Source of the DNA: Clostridiales bacterium UBA1774
Lineage (GTDB): Bacteria; Bacillota; Clostridia; Oscillospirales; Oscillospiraceae
Length of the DNA stretch: 18,546 nucleotides
Assembly (NCBI GenBank): GCA_002314635.1
Contig: DCGQ01000021.1
Coordinates: 22,132-40,677 of the forward strand
Direction of reading: 5' to 3'
The position numbers and the translations under genes were made by a program. Each line of letters starts with the position of its first letter. Positions within the stretch are counted from its first letter, which is position 1. The notes under the pieces were generated by a model. It saw nothing but the letters and a program-made list of their open reading frames with translations. It was not told where the DNA came from and did no database searches. This document shows positions 1 through 7,853 of this stretch, piece after piece.

Positions 1-245
1 CGGTAGTCAAAATGGATGTCCGCCACCAGCGGCACCGGACTGTCCTTCCGGATGGCCTTCAGAGCCTGCGCTGCCTCCGGCCCCGGCACTGCCAGCCGCA
101 CGATCTGACAGCCTGCCGCCGCCAGTGCCCGGATCTGCCCCAGTGTGGCCTCCACATCCTCGGTCTTCGTATTGCACATGGACTGCACCGTGATCGGCGC
201 ACCGCCGCCGATGGGAAGGCCGCCCACTTTGATCTGATGGGTCAT
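1..245 (-). CDS. ispG: 4-hydroxy-3-methylbut-2-enyl-diphosphate synthase, N-terminal part (cut by window edge)
   Basis: The first 81 codons are visible and the rest lies beyond base 1. The protein begins MTHQIKVGGLPIGGG and continues with PITVQSMCNTKTEDV and VPLVADIHFDY, which is the conserved N-terminal TIM-barrel start of IspG/GcpE. This iron-sulfur enzyme makes HMBPP, the second-last step of the MEP isoprenoid pathway. The C-terminal [4Fe-4S] cysteines are not in view. I chose the ATG at 245 because GGAGG at 253-257 stands 7 bases from it. The in-frame ATG at 251 is only 1 base from that site. It follows dxr and rseP on the same strand, a classic clostridial order that puts two MEP enzymes in one operon. 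Confidence 0.93.
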   Translation of the reverse strand, partial: MTHQIKVGGLPIGGGAPITVQSMCNTKTEDVEATLGQIRALAAAGCQIVRLAVPGPEAAQALKAIRKDSPVPLVADIHFDY

Positions 246-261
246 AACCATGCCTCCGTTC

Positions 262-293
262 CGGAATGAGTCATTCCGTTCTTCCTCATTTCC
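262..293. repeat. Palindrome plus AT-rich repeat motif between rseP and ispG
   Basis: Bases 262-278 form an odd-length perfect palindrome (arms cggaatga and tcattccg around a central g). Bases 271-293 closely resemble bases 6682-6705 between ylxR and nusA. Both read as GGA(T)AATGAG..ACG.GGAATGA on the minus strand. There is no U-tract, so it does not look like a terminator. It is probably a copy of a small dispersed intergenic repeat, though only two copies can be compared here. Confidence 0.45.
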
Positions 294-302
294 TGTTTCA
301 TA

Positions 303-1382
303 TCAGAACAGCTTTCGGATATCATTGAACATCACAAACGCCATCAGGCCCAGCAGGAGGATCAGGCCCGCGGCATGGATATAGGTGTCGATCTTGGGAC
401 TGGGTTTGCGGCGGATGAGCTTTTCGATGCACCACAGCACCAGCATGGTGAAAATGTGGCCGCCGTCCAGCGCGGGAATGGGCAGCATATTCATCACCGC
501 CAGATTCACCGCAATGAAGCCGATCATGCCGAACACGTTGGCAAGACCCTCGCCTACGCTCTCCGCTTCCGCGCCTGCATCGCCGATGGCCTTCACCATG
601 CCCACCGGCCCGGTCAGGTCATTCACACCGGCCTTGCCGCTGAACAGGTATTCCAGACTGACCCACACCACCCGGATATAATAGGAGCAGTCGTTGACCG
701 CCTCCCGCACCGCCACCGGCAGGGTCAGATCCTGCTGTTCGAAATAGAGGCCGTATTTCCACACCGTACCGCCCGCTCCGTCGGAAAACTCCCGCAGCTT
801 CAAAGGAAAATCCTCCAGCCGGAGCTTCTTCCCGTCCCGCCGGATCACCAGATCCACCGTTTCCCCGTCGCCCAGCGACATGAACAGGCTGAAATCCCGG
901 GTGCCGTTCACCTTCCAGCCGTTGACGGACACGATGGTATCCCCGGCCAGCAGTCCATCGCTGCCTTCCAGCGGGAAACCGTCCATGAACCCGGCCAGCT
1001 TGGGCGTGGCGACCATATAGTCCCCGGAGGAGGCATAGCAGAAATAGAGGATCAGGGCGATGAGGAAGCCGATCAGCAGGTTCGCTGCCGAGCCTGCCGC
1101 CAGTACGCAGATGCGCTGCCAGATGGGTTTTCTCGTAAAGGCCCGGGGATCCTCCGACTCGCCGTCCTCCCCTTCGATGGCGCAGTAGCCGCCTACGGGG
1201 AAGGCGCGGAGGGAATACTGAGTCTCCCCCTTCTGCTTCTTCCAGATGGCGGGGCCCATGCCGATGGCATACTCATTGACCTTGATGCGAAACAGCTTGG
1301 CGATGCCGAAATGCCCCGCTTCGTGGGCAGCGATCAGCACACCGAACATCAGAATACCGATTATGATAGAGACGACAGACAC
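303..1382 (-). CDS. rseP: RIP site-2 metalloprotease, RseP family
   Basis: This is a 359-residue membrane zinc protease. HEAGH at residues 20-24 gives the two metal-binding histidines and the catalytic glutamate inside the first transmembrane segment. The C-terminal NMLPIPALDGGH supplies the third ligand, Asp306. A PDZ domain lies between, roughly residues 125-205 (GDTIVSVNGWKV). The family cleaves transmembrane anchors of anti-sigma factors and signal-peptide remnants; the substrate here is unknown. The start is GTG at 1382, overlapping the end of dxr by 22 bases. The AAGGAGG at 1394-1400 is 11 bases away, rather far, with an ATG-TAA start-stop pair in between. No other in-frame start fits. 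Position between dxr and ispG is the usual one in Firmicutes. Confidence 0.95.
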   Translation of the reverse strand: MSVVSIIIGILMFGVLIAAHEAGHFGIAKLFRIKVNEYAIGMGPAIWKKQKGETQYSLRAFPVGGYCAIEGEDGESEDPRAFTRKPIWQRICVLAAGSAANLLIGFLIALILYFCYASSGDYMVATPKLAGFMDGFPLEGSDGLLAGDTIVSVNGWKVNGTRDFSLFMSLGDGETVDLVIRRDGKKLRLEDFPLKLREFSDGAGGTVWKYGLYFEQQDLTLPVAVREAVNDCSYYIRVVWVSLEYLFSGKAGVNDLTGPVGMVKAIGDAGAEAESVGEGLANVFGMIGFIAVNLAVMNMLPIPALDGGHIFTMLVLWCIEKLIRRKPSPKIDTYIHAAGLILLLGLMAFVMFNDIRKLF

Positions 1383-2506
1383 TGTTTACATAGCCTCCTT
1401 GCTTCTTCGTCCGCAGCCAGCACCGCGTCCAGCGTATCCGCGCTGCGGCCGCTGAGCTTTTCCGTCACTCGCTCCGTCAGGGCATAGATATTGGGGAATT
1501 TCACCCGTCCCTCCAGAAATCCGTGTACCGCCACCTCGTTGGCCGCGTTCATCACCGCACAGTCCGCCGTATCCGTATGCTCCGCACAGCGCATGGCCAG
1601 CGCCAGCGCGGGGAACCGGGTCAGATCCGGGTCGGCAAAGGTAAGACCGCTGAAAGCGGTCAGCTCCAGCGCCGGGGCGGGACAGGGCTTCCGTTCCGGC
1701 CACGTAAGCGCCAGCTGAATGGGCAGGCGCATATCCGGACTGCCCATCTGGGCGATCACCGCGCCGTCCTCAAATTCCACTGCCGAATGCACCACGCTCT
1801 GGGGATGCACCAGCACCCGGATCTGCGCCGGGGTAACGGAGAACAGCCACATGGCCTCAATGAATTCCAGCCCCTTGTTCATCAGCGTGGCGCTGTCCAC
1901 CGTGATCTTGGGACCCATGCTCCAGTTGGGGTGCTTCAGCGCGTCCGCCGGGGTGACGGCGGCCATCTGCTCCCGGCTCCACTCCCGGAAGGGGCCGCCG
2001 GAGGCGGTGAGCAGGATCCGCCGGGGCGGGTTCTTTCCCTGCAGGCACTGGAAAATGGCGCTGTGCTCCGAATCCACCGGCAGCAGCGTGCCGCCGCAGC
2101 GCTGCACCGCCGCCGTCACCAGATTTCCGGCGCAGACCAGTGTTTCCTTGTTGGCCAGCGCCAGCTTCTTTCCCGCTTCGATGCTCCGCAGCGCGGGACG
2201 CAGCCCCACCGCGCCGGACATGGCGCCCAGCACCGTGTCCGTCTCCTGTGCCGACACGATCTCCAGCAGACCCTCCATGCCGGAAAGCACCTTCGTTTCC
2301 GTGTCCGCCAGCCGAACCCGCAGCGTCTCCGCCGCGTCCCGGTCGTACAGCACGGCGTATTTCGGCCGGAACTGCCGCGCCTGCGCCTCCAGCAGCTCTG
2401 CATTCCGCTGCGCGGCCAGCGCCGTCACCGCCGTGCCCAGATGCTGTGCCACATCCAGCGTCTGCCGCCCGATGGAGCCGGTGGAACCCAGTATTGTCAG
2501 ACCCAT
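1361..2506 (-). CDS. dxr: 1-deoxy-D-xylulose 5-phosphate reductoisomerase
   Basis: This 381-residue protein has the family's normal length. The NADPH-binding loop GSTGSIG is at residues 7-13. ANKETLV sits at 118-124, the metal-binding DSEHSAIFQC begins at Asp145 (Asp145, Glu147), and the substrate and metal residues MNKGLE are near 209-214. Dxr converts DXP to MEP, the committed step of the non-mevalonate isoprenoid pathway, in the cytoplasm. The ATG at 2506 follows GGAGG inside the end of cdsA, and only one base separates the cdsA stop from this start, which suggests translational coupling. The 3' end overlaps rseP by 22 bases. Confidence 0.97.
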   Translation of the reverse strand: MGLTILGSTGSIGRQTLDVAQHLGTAVTALAAQRNAELLEAQARQFRPKYAVLYDRDAAETLRVRLADTETKVLSGMEGLLEIVSAQETDTVLGAMSGAVGLRPALRSIEAGKKLALANKETLVCAGNLVTAAVQRCGGTLLPVDSEHSAIFQCLQGKNPPRRILLTASGGPFREWSREQMAAVTPADALKHPNWSMGPKITVDSATLMNKGLEFIEAMWLFSVTPAQIRVLVHPQSVVHSAVEFEDGAVIAQMGSPDMRLPIQLALTWPERKPCPAPALELTAFSGLTFADPDLTRFPALALAMRCAEHTDTADCAVMNAANEVAVHGFLEGRVKFPNIYALTERVTEKLSGRSADTLDAVLAADEEARRLCKQCLSSLS

Positions 2507-2507
2507 T

Positions 2508-3320
2508 TCAGAATACCTCCAGAAAAGCCAGCAGCACCATCACCACCGGGGCGGCAAAGGATGTGCTGTCAAAGCGGTCGTAAGCGCCGCCGTGCCCCGG
2601 CAGCAGATTGCCATAGTCCTTGGCGCCGGTATGGCGCTTGATGAGGGAAAAGCTCAGGTCGCCCAGCTGGGCGCAGGCGCCGCCGATCAGACCCACCAGC
2701 GCCAGCTTCCACAAGCTGCCGTACACATGGAAGCAGCGCAGGATCAGTCCGTAGAGAAGCATACCCAGTGCGGCCGCGATCAAACCACCGATCAGACCCG
2801 CGATGGTCTTATTGGGACTGGTGCGGGGGGACATTTTCCGTTTGCCCAGCGCCCGGCCTGCGAAGTAGCAGCCGCTGTCGCCCACAAAGGTGGCCATCAG
2901 CGGGCAAAGCACCAGCAGACTGCCATACTCCCCCAGCCGCAGGCAGGTCATCGCCCCCAGACCCAGCGGCACCAGAATGCCGCTGAACAGAGAGGCCGCC
3001 AGTCCCTCCAGACCGAAGGACTGGTCTTTTTCATAATATGCCACCCAGCAGAGAAACAGAAGAATGCCGAAGGGCAGGAACACCGGCGTCACCTTGGAAT
3101 AACCCCACAGCAGAATGACGAACTGCACCGCGGCGGAGGAGGCCATGGTCAGCGCCATTGCGCCGATGCGCCCCTCGATATGCAGAATATGATAGAGTTC
3201 CCACGTACCCAGCACGGTCACGGCGGCAAACAGCACCGTTGTCGCTGCCGGCGGCAGCACGCAGAGCACAAGCAGAATCAGCGGCACACCGATGGCCGCC
3301 ACGATCAGACGAGCTTTCAT
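2508..3320 (-). CDS. cdsA: Phosphatidate cytidylyltransferase (CDP-diglyceride synthase)
   Basis: This is a 270-residue polytopic membrane protein. The CdsA signature is complete near the C-terminus, residues 225-252: SLIKRHTGAKDY, then LLPGHGGAYDRFDS. Several hydrophobic segments precede it. It makes CDP-diacylglycerol from phosphatidate and CTP, the precursor used by PgsA, which is also encoded in this window. The ATG at 3320 has a GGGAGGG site 4-5 bases upstream. It is the first gene of the cdsA-dxr-rseP-ispG unit and has its own promoter. In most Firmicutes uppS (and often frr) comes directly before cdsA; neither is here. Confidence 0.96.
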   Translation of the reverse strand: MKARLIVAAIGVPLILLVLCVLPPAATTVLFAAVTVLGTWELYHILHIEGRIGAMALTMASSAAVQFVILLWGYSKVTPVFLPFGILLFLCWVAYYEKDQSFGLEGLAASLFSGILVPLGLGAMTCLRLGEYGSLLVLCPLMATFVGDSGCYFAGRALGKRKMSPRTSPNKTIAGLIGGLIAAALGMLLYGLILRCFHVYGSLWKLALVGLIGGACAQLGDLSFSLIKRHTGAKDYGNLLPGHGGAYDRFDSTSFAAPVVMVLLAFLEVF

Positions 3321-3377
3321 AGTACCCTCCCGCAGATGATTTGAAGTCAGGCGTTAGTCCGTTCCCTCGTTCCTTGC

Positions 3378-3406
3378 AGTATAACGAATAAATGTGAATT
3401 TGTCAT
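3378..3406 (-). promoter_or_regulatory. Sigma-A-type promoter of the cdsA operon
   Basis: On the minus strand ATGACA (3401-3406) and TATACT (3378-3383) are separated by exactly 17 bases. Each box has one mismatch to consensus. The start site would be near 3371, giving a leader of about 50 bases before cdsA. It lies between the infB terminator and cdsA, as expected for a new transcription unit. Confidence 0.75.
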
Positions 3407-3436
3407 GTACTGACGCACTTTATTTTCCGAAAATGC

Positions 3437-3460
3437 AAAAGGGGCCGCTTTCGCGGCCCC
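3437..3460 (-). terminator. Intrinsic terminator after infB
   Basis: On the minus strand an 8-bp GC-only stem (GGGGCCGC / GCGGCCCC) closes a GAAA loop and is followed by TTTT and a T-rich stretch. It begins 13 bases after the infB stop codon and ends the rimP-nusA-infB operon. Confidence 0.92.
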
Positions 3461-3473
3461 TAACCTATTTCAC

Positions 3474-5969
3474 TTACGCTTCGATCTTTTCCATCACGAA
3501 GGCCTCCAGAATGTCGCCTTCCTTGATGTCGTTGAACTTTTCGATGCTGCAGCCGAACTCGTAACCCTCGGCCACTTCCTTCACATCGTCCTTGAAGCGG
3601 CGGAGCGAGGCCAGCTCGCCTTCGTGCACCACGATACCGTCGCGCACCACGCGGATGCCGGAGCCGCGGCCGATCTTGCCGTCCTGCATATAGCAGCCGG
3701 CAATGGTGCCCACCTTGGACACATGGTAGGTCTGGCGGACCTCCGCGTGGCCGGTGAGGACTTCCTTGAACTGAGGTGCCAGCATACCCTTCATGGCGGC
3801 GCTGATCTCCTCGATGCAGTCGTAGATCACGCGGTACATCCGCATATCCACGCCGTTGCGGGCGGCAGAGTCCCGGGCCGCCGCATCGGGACGCACATTG
3901 AAGCCCACGATGATGGCATTGGAGGTGGTGGCCAGCATGATATCGCTTTCGTTGATGGCGCCCACCGCACCGTGGATCACGCGGACGCGCACCTCGTCAT
4001 TGGACAGCTTCTCCAGAGAGGACTTGACCGCTTCCACGCTGCCCATCACGTCGGCCTTGACGATCAGGGTCAGCTCCTTCAGCTCGCCCTCCTTGATTTG
4101 AGCGAACAGATCGTTCAGGCTGACCTTGCGCTCTGCGCCGGTGGTGGCCTGCTTGTTTTCTTCCTTGCGCTGCTCCACCAGCTCACGGGCCATGCGCTCG
4201 TCCTCGACCACGTTGAACACGTCGCCTGCGTTGGGCGCTTCGCTGAGGCCGGTGATCTCCACGGGCACGCTGGGGCCTGCTTCGGTGATGCGCTGTCCCT
4301 TATCGTTCATCATGGTACGGACGCGGCCCACGGTCATACCGGCGATCAGGATATCGCCGGAACGGAGGGTGCCGTTCTGCACCAGCACGGTGGCGATGGG
4401 GCCGCGGCCCTTGTCCAGACGTGCCTCGATGACCGTGCCCTTGGCGCGGCGGTTGGGGTTGGCGCGCAGCTCCCGCATTTCGGCGGTGAGGGCCACCATC
4501 TCCAGCAGGTTGTCGATGCCCTCGCCGGTCTTGGCGGAGACCTCGCAGCAGATCGTATCGCCGCCCCATTCCTCCGTGACCAGCTCGTACTTGGTCAGCT
4601 GCTGCTTGACGTTCATGGGGTTGGCACCGGGTTTATCCATCTTATTGATGGCGACCACGATGGGGATCTCGGCAGCGCGGGCATGGTTGATGGCTTCGAT
4701 GGTCTGAGGCATGATGCCGTCATCGGCGGCGACTACCAGGATTGCCACGTCCGTGACCATGGCGCCGCGGGCACGCATACTGGTAAAGGCCTCATGACCC
4801 GGGGTATCCAGGAAGGTGATAGGCTTGTCGCCGATCTTCACCTGATAAGCGCCGATGTGCTGGGTGATGCCGCCGGCCTCGCCCTCCGCCACATGGGCGT
4901 TGCGGATCTTATCCAGAAGGCTGGTCTTGCCGTGGTCAACATGGCCCATGACGACTACAACGGGACTGCGGGCCTCCAGATCCTCTTCCGCGTCCACATG
5001 ATCGTCGATCAGCTTCTCCTCGATGGTGACGACCACCTCATGCTCCACCTTGCAGCCCATTTCCATGGCGATCAGTGCGGCGGTATCAAAGTCGATCACA
5101 TCGCTGACGGAGGCCATGATCTTGTTGCGGATCAGGGCGCGTACCACCTCTGCGCCGGTCTTTTTCATGCGGGAGGCCAGTTCGCCTACGCTGATCTCGT
5201 CCGGGATCTCCACCTTGGTGGGAGCCTTCTTGGCGATCTCCAGCTGCAGCTTCTGCATCTGAGCCCGCTGCTCCTGACGGCGCTTGGCACCGGAGGCGGC
5301 GGTCTGCGGCTGACGCTTATCCTTGCGGCTGGCGATCTTTTCCTTGCCCTGACGGGCATTCTGCAGCTTATCGGGAACGAACTTATCCAGCCGTTCATCG
5401 TACTTTGCGGTATTGAGCGTGGTGCCGCGGGTATCGATCACCCGCTTCTGAGGCACCTTCTTGGAGTCGGCCACCACGGAGGGCGCGGCCTGCACCACAG
5501 GGATCTCCGCCTGCGCGGCGGGAGCCTTATGCTCCTGCGGCTTTGGCTGCTGCGGCTGCTGGGGTTTATTCTGCTGCGGCTTCGGCTGCTCCTGCTTCGG
5601 TTTCTGAGCCGGCTGCTGCTTCTTCTGATCTTTCTGTTCCTTAATATCCTTCGTATCCCTCGGCTCCTTCTGTTCCGGCTTCGGTTTCTGTTCCGCAGCA
5701 GGCTCCTGCTTCGGCGGCTCCTGCTGCTGTTTTGCAGCGGGGGCAGGCGCGGCCTGAGGCACATTCCGTCTGCTTCCCGCAAAGACCTCATCCAGAGAGC
5801 CGATCTGGTTATGGAAGGTCATATAATCAAAAACGATGTTCAGTTCCGCATCCGTCAGCACCTGCATGGTGCTTTTGGGTGCCTCCGCATACTTGGTCAG
5901 GATCTCCGTGACCGTTTTGGACGGAACATCAAAATCCTTGGCCACTTCCCGAACGCGATATTTACTCAT
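3474..5969 (-). CDS. infB: Translation initiation factor IF-2
   Basis: This 831-residue GTPase places initiator tRNA on the ribosome. An IF2_N domain occupies residues 1-50 (YRVREVAKDFDVPSKTV). A Pro/Gln/Lys-rich linker of low complexity runs from about 71 to 148. A second IF2_N segment lies near 255-300. The G domain shows GHVDHGKT (342-349), DTPGH (388-392), NKMD (442-445) and SAK (478-480). Domains II, III and the fMet-tRNA-binding C-terminal domain follow. The ATG at 5969 has GGAGG about 7 bases upstream and overlaps ylxQ by 8 bases. A terminator follows at once, so rbfA, which normally comes next, is absent. A long open frame on the opposite strand is a shadow of this gene. Confidence 0.98.
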   Translation of the reverse strand: MSKYRVREVAKDFDVPSKTVTEILTKYAEAPKSTMQVLTDAELNIVFDYMTFHNQIGSLDEVFAGSRRNVPQAAPAPAAKQQQEPPKQEPAAEQKPKPEQKEPRDTKDIKEQKDQKKQQPAQKPKQEQPKPQQNKPQQPQQPKPQEHKAPAAQAEIPVVQAAPSVVADSKKVPQKRVIDTRGTTLNTAKYDERLDKFVPDKLQNARQGKEKIASRKDKRQPQTAASGAKRRQEQRAQMQKLQLEIAKKAPTKVEIPDEISVGELASRMKKTGAEVVRALIRNKIMASVSDVIDFDTAALIAMEMGCKVEHEVVVTIEEKLIDDHVDAEEDLEARSPVVVVMGHVDHGKTSLLDKIRNAHVAEGEAGGITQHIGAYQVKIGDKPITFLDTPGHEAFTSMRARGAMVTDVAILVVAADDGIMPQTIEAINHARAAEIPIVVAINKMDKPGANPMNVKQQLTKYELVTEEWGGDTICCEVSAKTGEGIDNLLEMVALTAEMRELRANPNRRAKGTVIEARLDKGRGPIATVLVQNGTLRSGDILIAGMTVGRVRTMMNDKGQRITEAGPSVPVEITGLSEAPNAGDVFNVVEDERMARELVEQRKEENKQATTGAERKVSLNDLFAQIKEGELKELTLIVKADVMGSVEAVKSSLEKLSNDEVRVRVIHGAVGAINESDIMLATTSNAIIVGFNVRPDAAARDSAARNGVDMRMYRVIYDCIEEISAAMKGMLAPQFKEVLTGHAEVRQTYHVSKVGTIAGCYMQDGKIGRGSGIRVVRDGIVVHEGELASLRRFKDDVKEVAEGYEFGCSIEKFNDIKEGDILEAFVMEKIEA

Positions 5970-6339
5970 GAGCCTTCCTCCCTTTCCTGGACGGTTTCTG
6001 GTTCAGCAGCGCCGCGCTTTCCGCGTATTCCGGCCACTGTGCGGCAAGCTTCTCCAGAAAAGCCGCAGCCAGCCCCTCGTCCGTCACTGCCAGGATCGCG
6101 CAGACCCGTTTGTCCAGCAGCTCACCCAGCGTATCCTTATCCCACGGCAGCCGAACATGGGGCACTCCGCCCCACTCACTCAGGTTCAGCGCCTTCTTGC
6201 TTGTATTGGAAGCGGTATCCGACGCGGTCAGGATCAGGCGGGCCTCGCCGCCTCTTGCGGCACCGGCCACCCCGTCCTCGCCGGTGAGCAGCTTGCCCGC
6301 CCGCTTGCACATACCCAGAAAATTCAATGCCTTATCCAT
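5962..6339 (-). CDS. ylxQ: L7Ae/L30e-family ribosomal-associated protein (YlxQ)
   Basis: This 125-residue protein starts MDKALNFLGMCKRAGKLLTGED, typical of YlxQ, a small L7Ae-like RNA-binding protein encoded between ylxR and infB in Firmicutes. The family is thought to bind structured RNA such as kink-turns; its cellular job is poorly known. The start is the ATG at 6339, with GAGG about 8 bases upstream. The frame stays open upstream, but that part only reads through ylxR. The start overlaps the ylxR stop by 8 bases and the 3' end overlaps infB by 8 bases, so the three genes are tightly coupled. The C-terminal tail is basic (QKPSRKGRKAHE). Confidence 0.9.
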   Translation of the reverse strand: MDKALNFLGMCKRAGKLLTGEDGVAGAARGGEARLILTASDTASNTSKKALNLSEWGGVPHVRLPWDKDTLGELLDKRVCAILAVTDEGLAAAFLEKLAAQWPEYAESAALLNQKPSRKGRKAHE

Positions 6340-6613
6340 CGGTTTTCGCCTCGCTTTCCAGCCGGGACAGCAGCGCGTCCCACAGCTCCGGCGGCATGGC
6401 GGTATCCAATGCCCGCTCCAGCGCTCTGGACTTCTGCGCTTTTCGGAAGCAGTCGGCATTGGGGCACAGATACGCACCCCGCCCGGAGCTTTTACCCCGT
6501 GCGTCCAGCGATATGACGCCTTCCGGAGAGCGAACCACCCGGATCAGCTCTTTTTTCGGTTTCATCTCCCTGCACCCGGTACACTGGCGCATGGGAAGCT
6601 TTTTTTGTACCAA
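6332..6613 (-). CDS. ylxR: YlxR family protein (DUF448), RNA-binding
   Basis: This 93-residue protein contains PMRQCTGCREMKPKKELIRV near the N-terminus and GRGAYLC near residue 45, the two hallmarks of YlxR/DUF448. The family has been described as nucleic-acid-binding (RnpM in some Firmicutes, acting with RNase P); that function is not visible from sequence alone. The start is TTG at 6613, because it yields the family's usual lead-in MVQKKLPMRQC. The only in-frame ATG (6592) would remove that and has no ribosome site. A weak GGGG stands 8 bases upstream. Rare start and weak site imply low expression. It overlaps ylxQ. Confidence 0.9.
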   Translation of the reverse strand: MVQKKLPMRQCTGCREMKPKKELIRVVRSPEGVISLDARGKSSGRGAYLCPNADCFRKAQKSRALERALDTAMPPELWDALLSRLESEAKTDG

Positions 6614-6642
6614 TTCACATACCCCGGATTTTATGATGAATT

Positions 6643-6705
6643 AGGAATGATAAATGATAAATGAGCAATTCGGGGCCGATATCATTCCTCGTTTCTCATT
6701 TATCC
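6643..6705. repeat. AT-rich permuted inverted repeats between nusA and ylxR
   Basis: This stretch is AT-rich compared with its neighbours. gataaatgag (6656-6665) matches ctcatttatc (6695-6704) in inverted orientation. ggaatgat (6644-6651) matches atcattcc (6681-6688). The two pairs cross rather than nest. TAAATGA units are also repeated in tandem at 6650-6664. Bases 6682-6705 resemble 271-293. It lies inside an operon, in the 105-base gap between nusA and ylxR, and is probably a dispersed intergenic repeat. Confidence 0.5.
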
Positions 6706-6718
6706 TCTATGTCTGCGC

Positions 6719-7840
6719 TCATTCCTCGGACGCACGGTTCTCCTCCAGATCCAGCTTGGAAGCATCGATCCGGATGGCGCTCTTCTGCATGACCTCGCTG
6801 GCGGGCTTGATGTCGATCTTGCAGCCGGTCAGCTTGGCGGCCAGACGGGCGTTCTTTCCTTCCTTGCCGATGGCAAGGCTCAGCTGGTTATCCGGCACCA
6901 CGCAGCGGCAGCTGCGTCCGTCCTCCAGCAGGGTGGAGCTGTAGACCTCGGCGGGAGCCAGCGCGGCAGCGGCAAACTTGTCAGGCTGGTCGCTCCACGG
7001 GATAATGTCGATCTTCTCGCCCTTCAGCTCCTCTACCACTGCGCCCACGCGGCCGCCCTTGGGACCGATGCAGGCGCCGATGGCGTCCACCGCCGGATCC
7101 TTGGAATAGACGGCGATCTTGGTGCGGATGCCCGCATCACGGGCGATGGAACGGATCTCCACCACGCCGTCATGGATCTCCGGCACTTCCAGCTCGAACA
7201 GGCGCTTGACCAGACCGGGATGGGTGCGGGACACCATGATCTGGGGGCCCTTGGCAGGGCGGCGAACCTCCACCACATACACCCGGATGTGGTCGCCCTC
7301 GCGGATAACCTCGCCGGGAACCCGCTCCTCGGGCAGCATCATGGCCTCGGTGCCGCCGGTGCCGCCGGAAAGCTTGATGTGCACGGCGCCGTTGCGGGGT
7401 TCCACCCGGCTGACCACGCCGGTCAGCACTTCATGCTCCTTGGAGTTATACTCCTCGTAGACCTTGCCCCGTTCCGCCTCGCGGATGCCCTGAATGATGA
7501 CCTGCTTGCCGGCCTGTGCGGCAATGCGGCCGAACTTTTTGATATCCAGATCCACGGAGATCCGGTCGCCCAGCTTGGCGTCCGGCTGGATTTCCCGGGC
7601 CTCCGCCACGGTCAGATCCAGCGCCGGGTTGTCGATCTCCTCCACCACGTTCTTTTCCAGACAGATGCGGACCTTGCGGTGCTTCTCATCAATATGGACT
7701 ACCACGCCCTCTGCTGCGGCGGGATCATCCTTCTTCACGGCTGCAACCAGCGCGTTGCGGATGCGCTCCAGCATGTATTCTTTCGGAATGCCCTTTTCTT
7801 CCTCCAGCATCTCCAGAGCAAGGAAAAATTCGCTGTCCAT
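6719..7840 (-). CDS. nusA: Transcription termination/antitermination factor NusA
   Basis: This 373-residue protein has the short form usual in Firmicutes, without the C-terminal acidic repeats of proteobacteria. The N-terminal RNA-polymerase-binding domain covers about residues 1-130 and an S1 domain about 134-200. KH1 has its GPKG loop at 259-262 and KH2 has GKEG at 325-328 (LAIGKEGKNARLAAKL). NusA promotes pausing and hairpin-dependent termination. The ATG at 7840 follows AAGGAG, which overlaps the rimP stop; the gap to rimP is 13 bases. It could regulate its own operon through the leader hairpin at 8326-8352. A 105-base repeat-bearing gap separates it from ylxR. Confidence 0.97.
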   Translation of the reverse strand: MDSEFFLALEMLEEEKGIPKEYMLERIRNALVAAVKKDDPAAAEGVVVHIDEKHRKVRICLEKNVVEEIDNPALDLTVAEAREIQPDAKLGDRISVDLDIKKFGRIAAQAGKQVIIQGIREAERGKVYEEYNSKEHEVLTGVVSRVEPRNGAVHIKLSGGTGGTEAMMLPEERVPGEVIREGDHIRVYVVEVRRPAKGPQIMVSRTHPGLVKRLFELEVPEIHDGVVEIRSIARDAGIRTKIAVYSKDPAVDAIGACIGPKGGRVGAVVEELKGEKIDIIPWSDQPDKFAAAALAPAEVYSSTLLEDGRSCRCVVPDNQLSLAIGKEGKNARLAAKLTGCKIDIKPASEVMQKSAIRIDASKLDLEENRASEE

Positions 7841-7853
7841 GGTCTCTTTCTCC

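Noticed and set aside
262..278. Palindrome after rseP as a terminator
   Set aside because: No U-tract follows on either strand, and ispG continues 17 bases downstream in a common operon order.
1719..3344. 541-codon plus-strand frame opposite cdsA and dxr
   Set aside because: It crosses two certain genes and the intergenic gap antisense, and its product is a low-complexity Gln/His-rich sequence. It is a shadow frame.
5440..5790. CRISPR or tandem DNA repeat in the ctgcggctgc-rich part of infB
   Set aside because: It is the coding sequence of the Pro/Gln/Lys-rich linker of IF-2. There are no regular repeat and spacer units.
3624..6287. 887-codon open frame on the plus strand opposite infB
   Set aside because: It is a mirror of infB codon use in GC-rich DNA. 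The product is rich in His, Gly and Asp with no recognisable domain, and infB on the other strand is certain.
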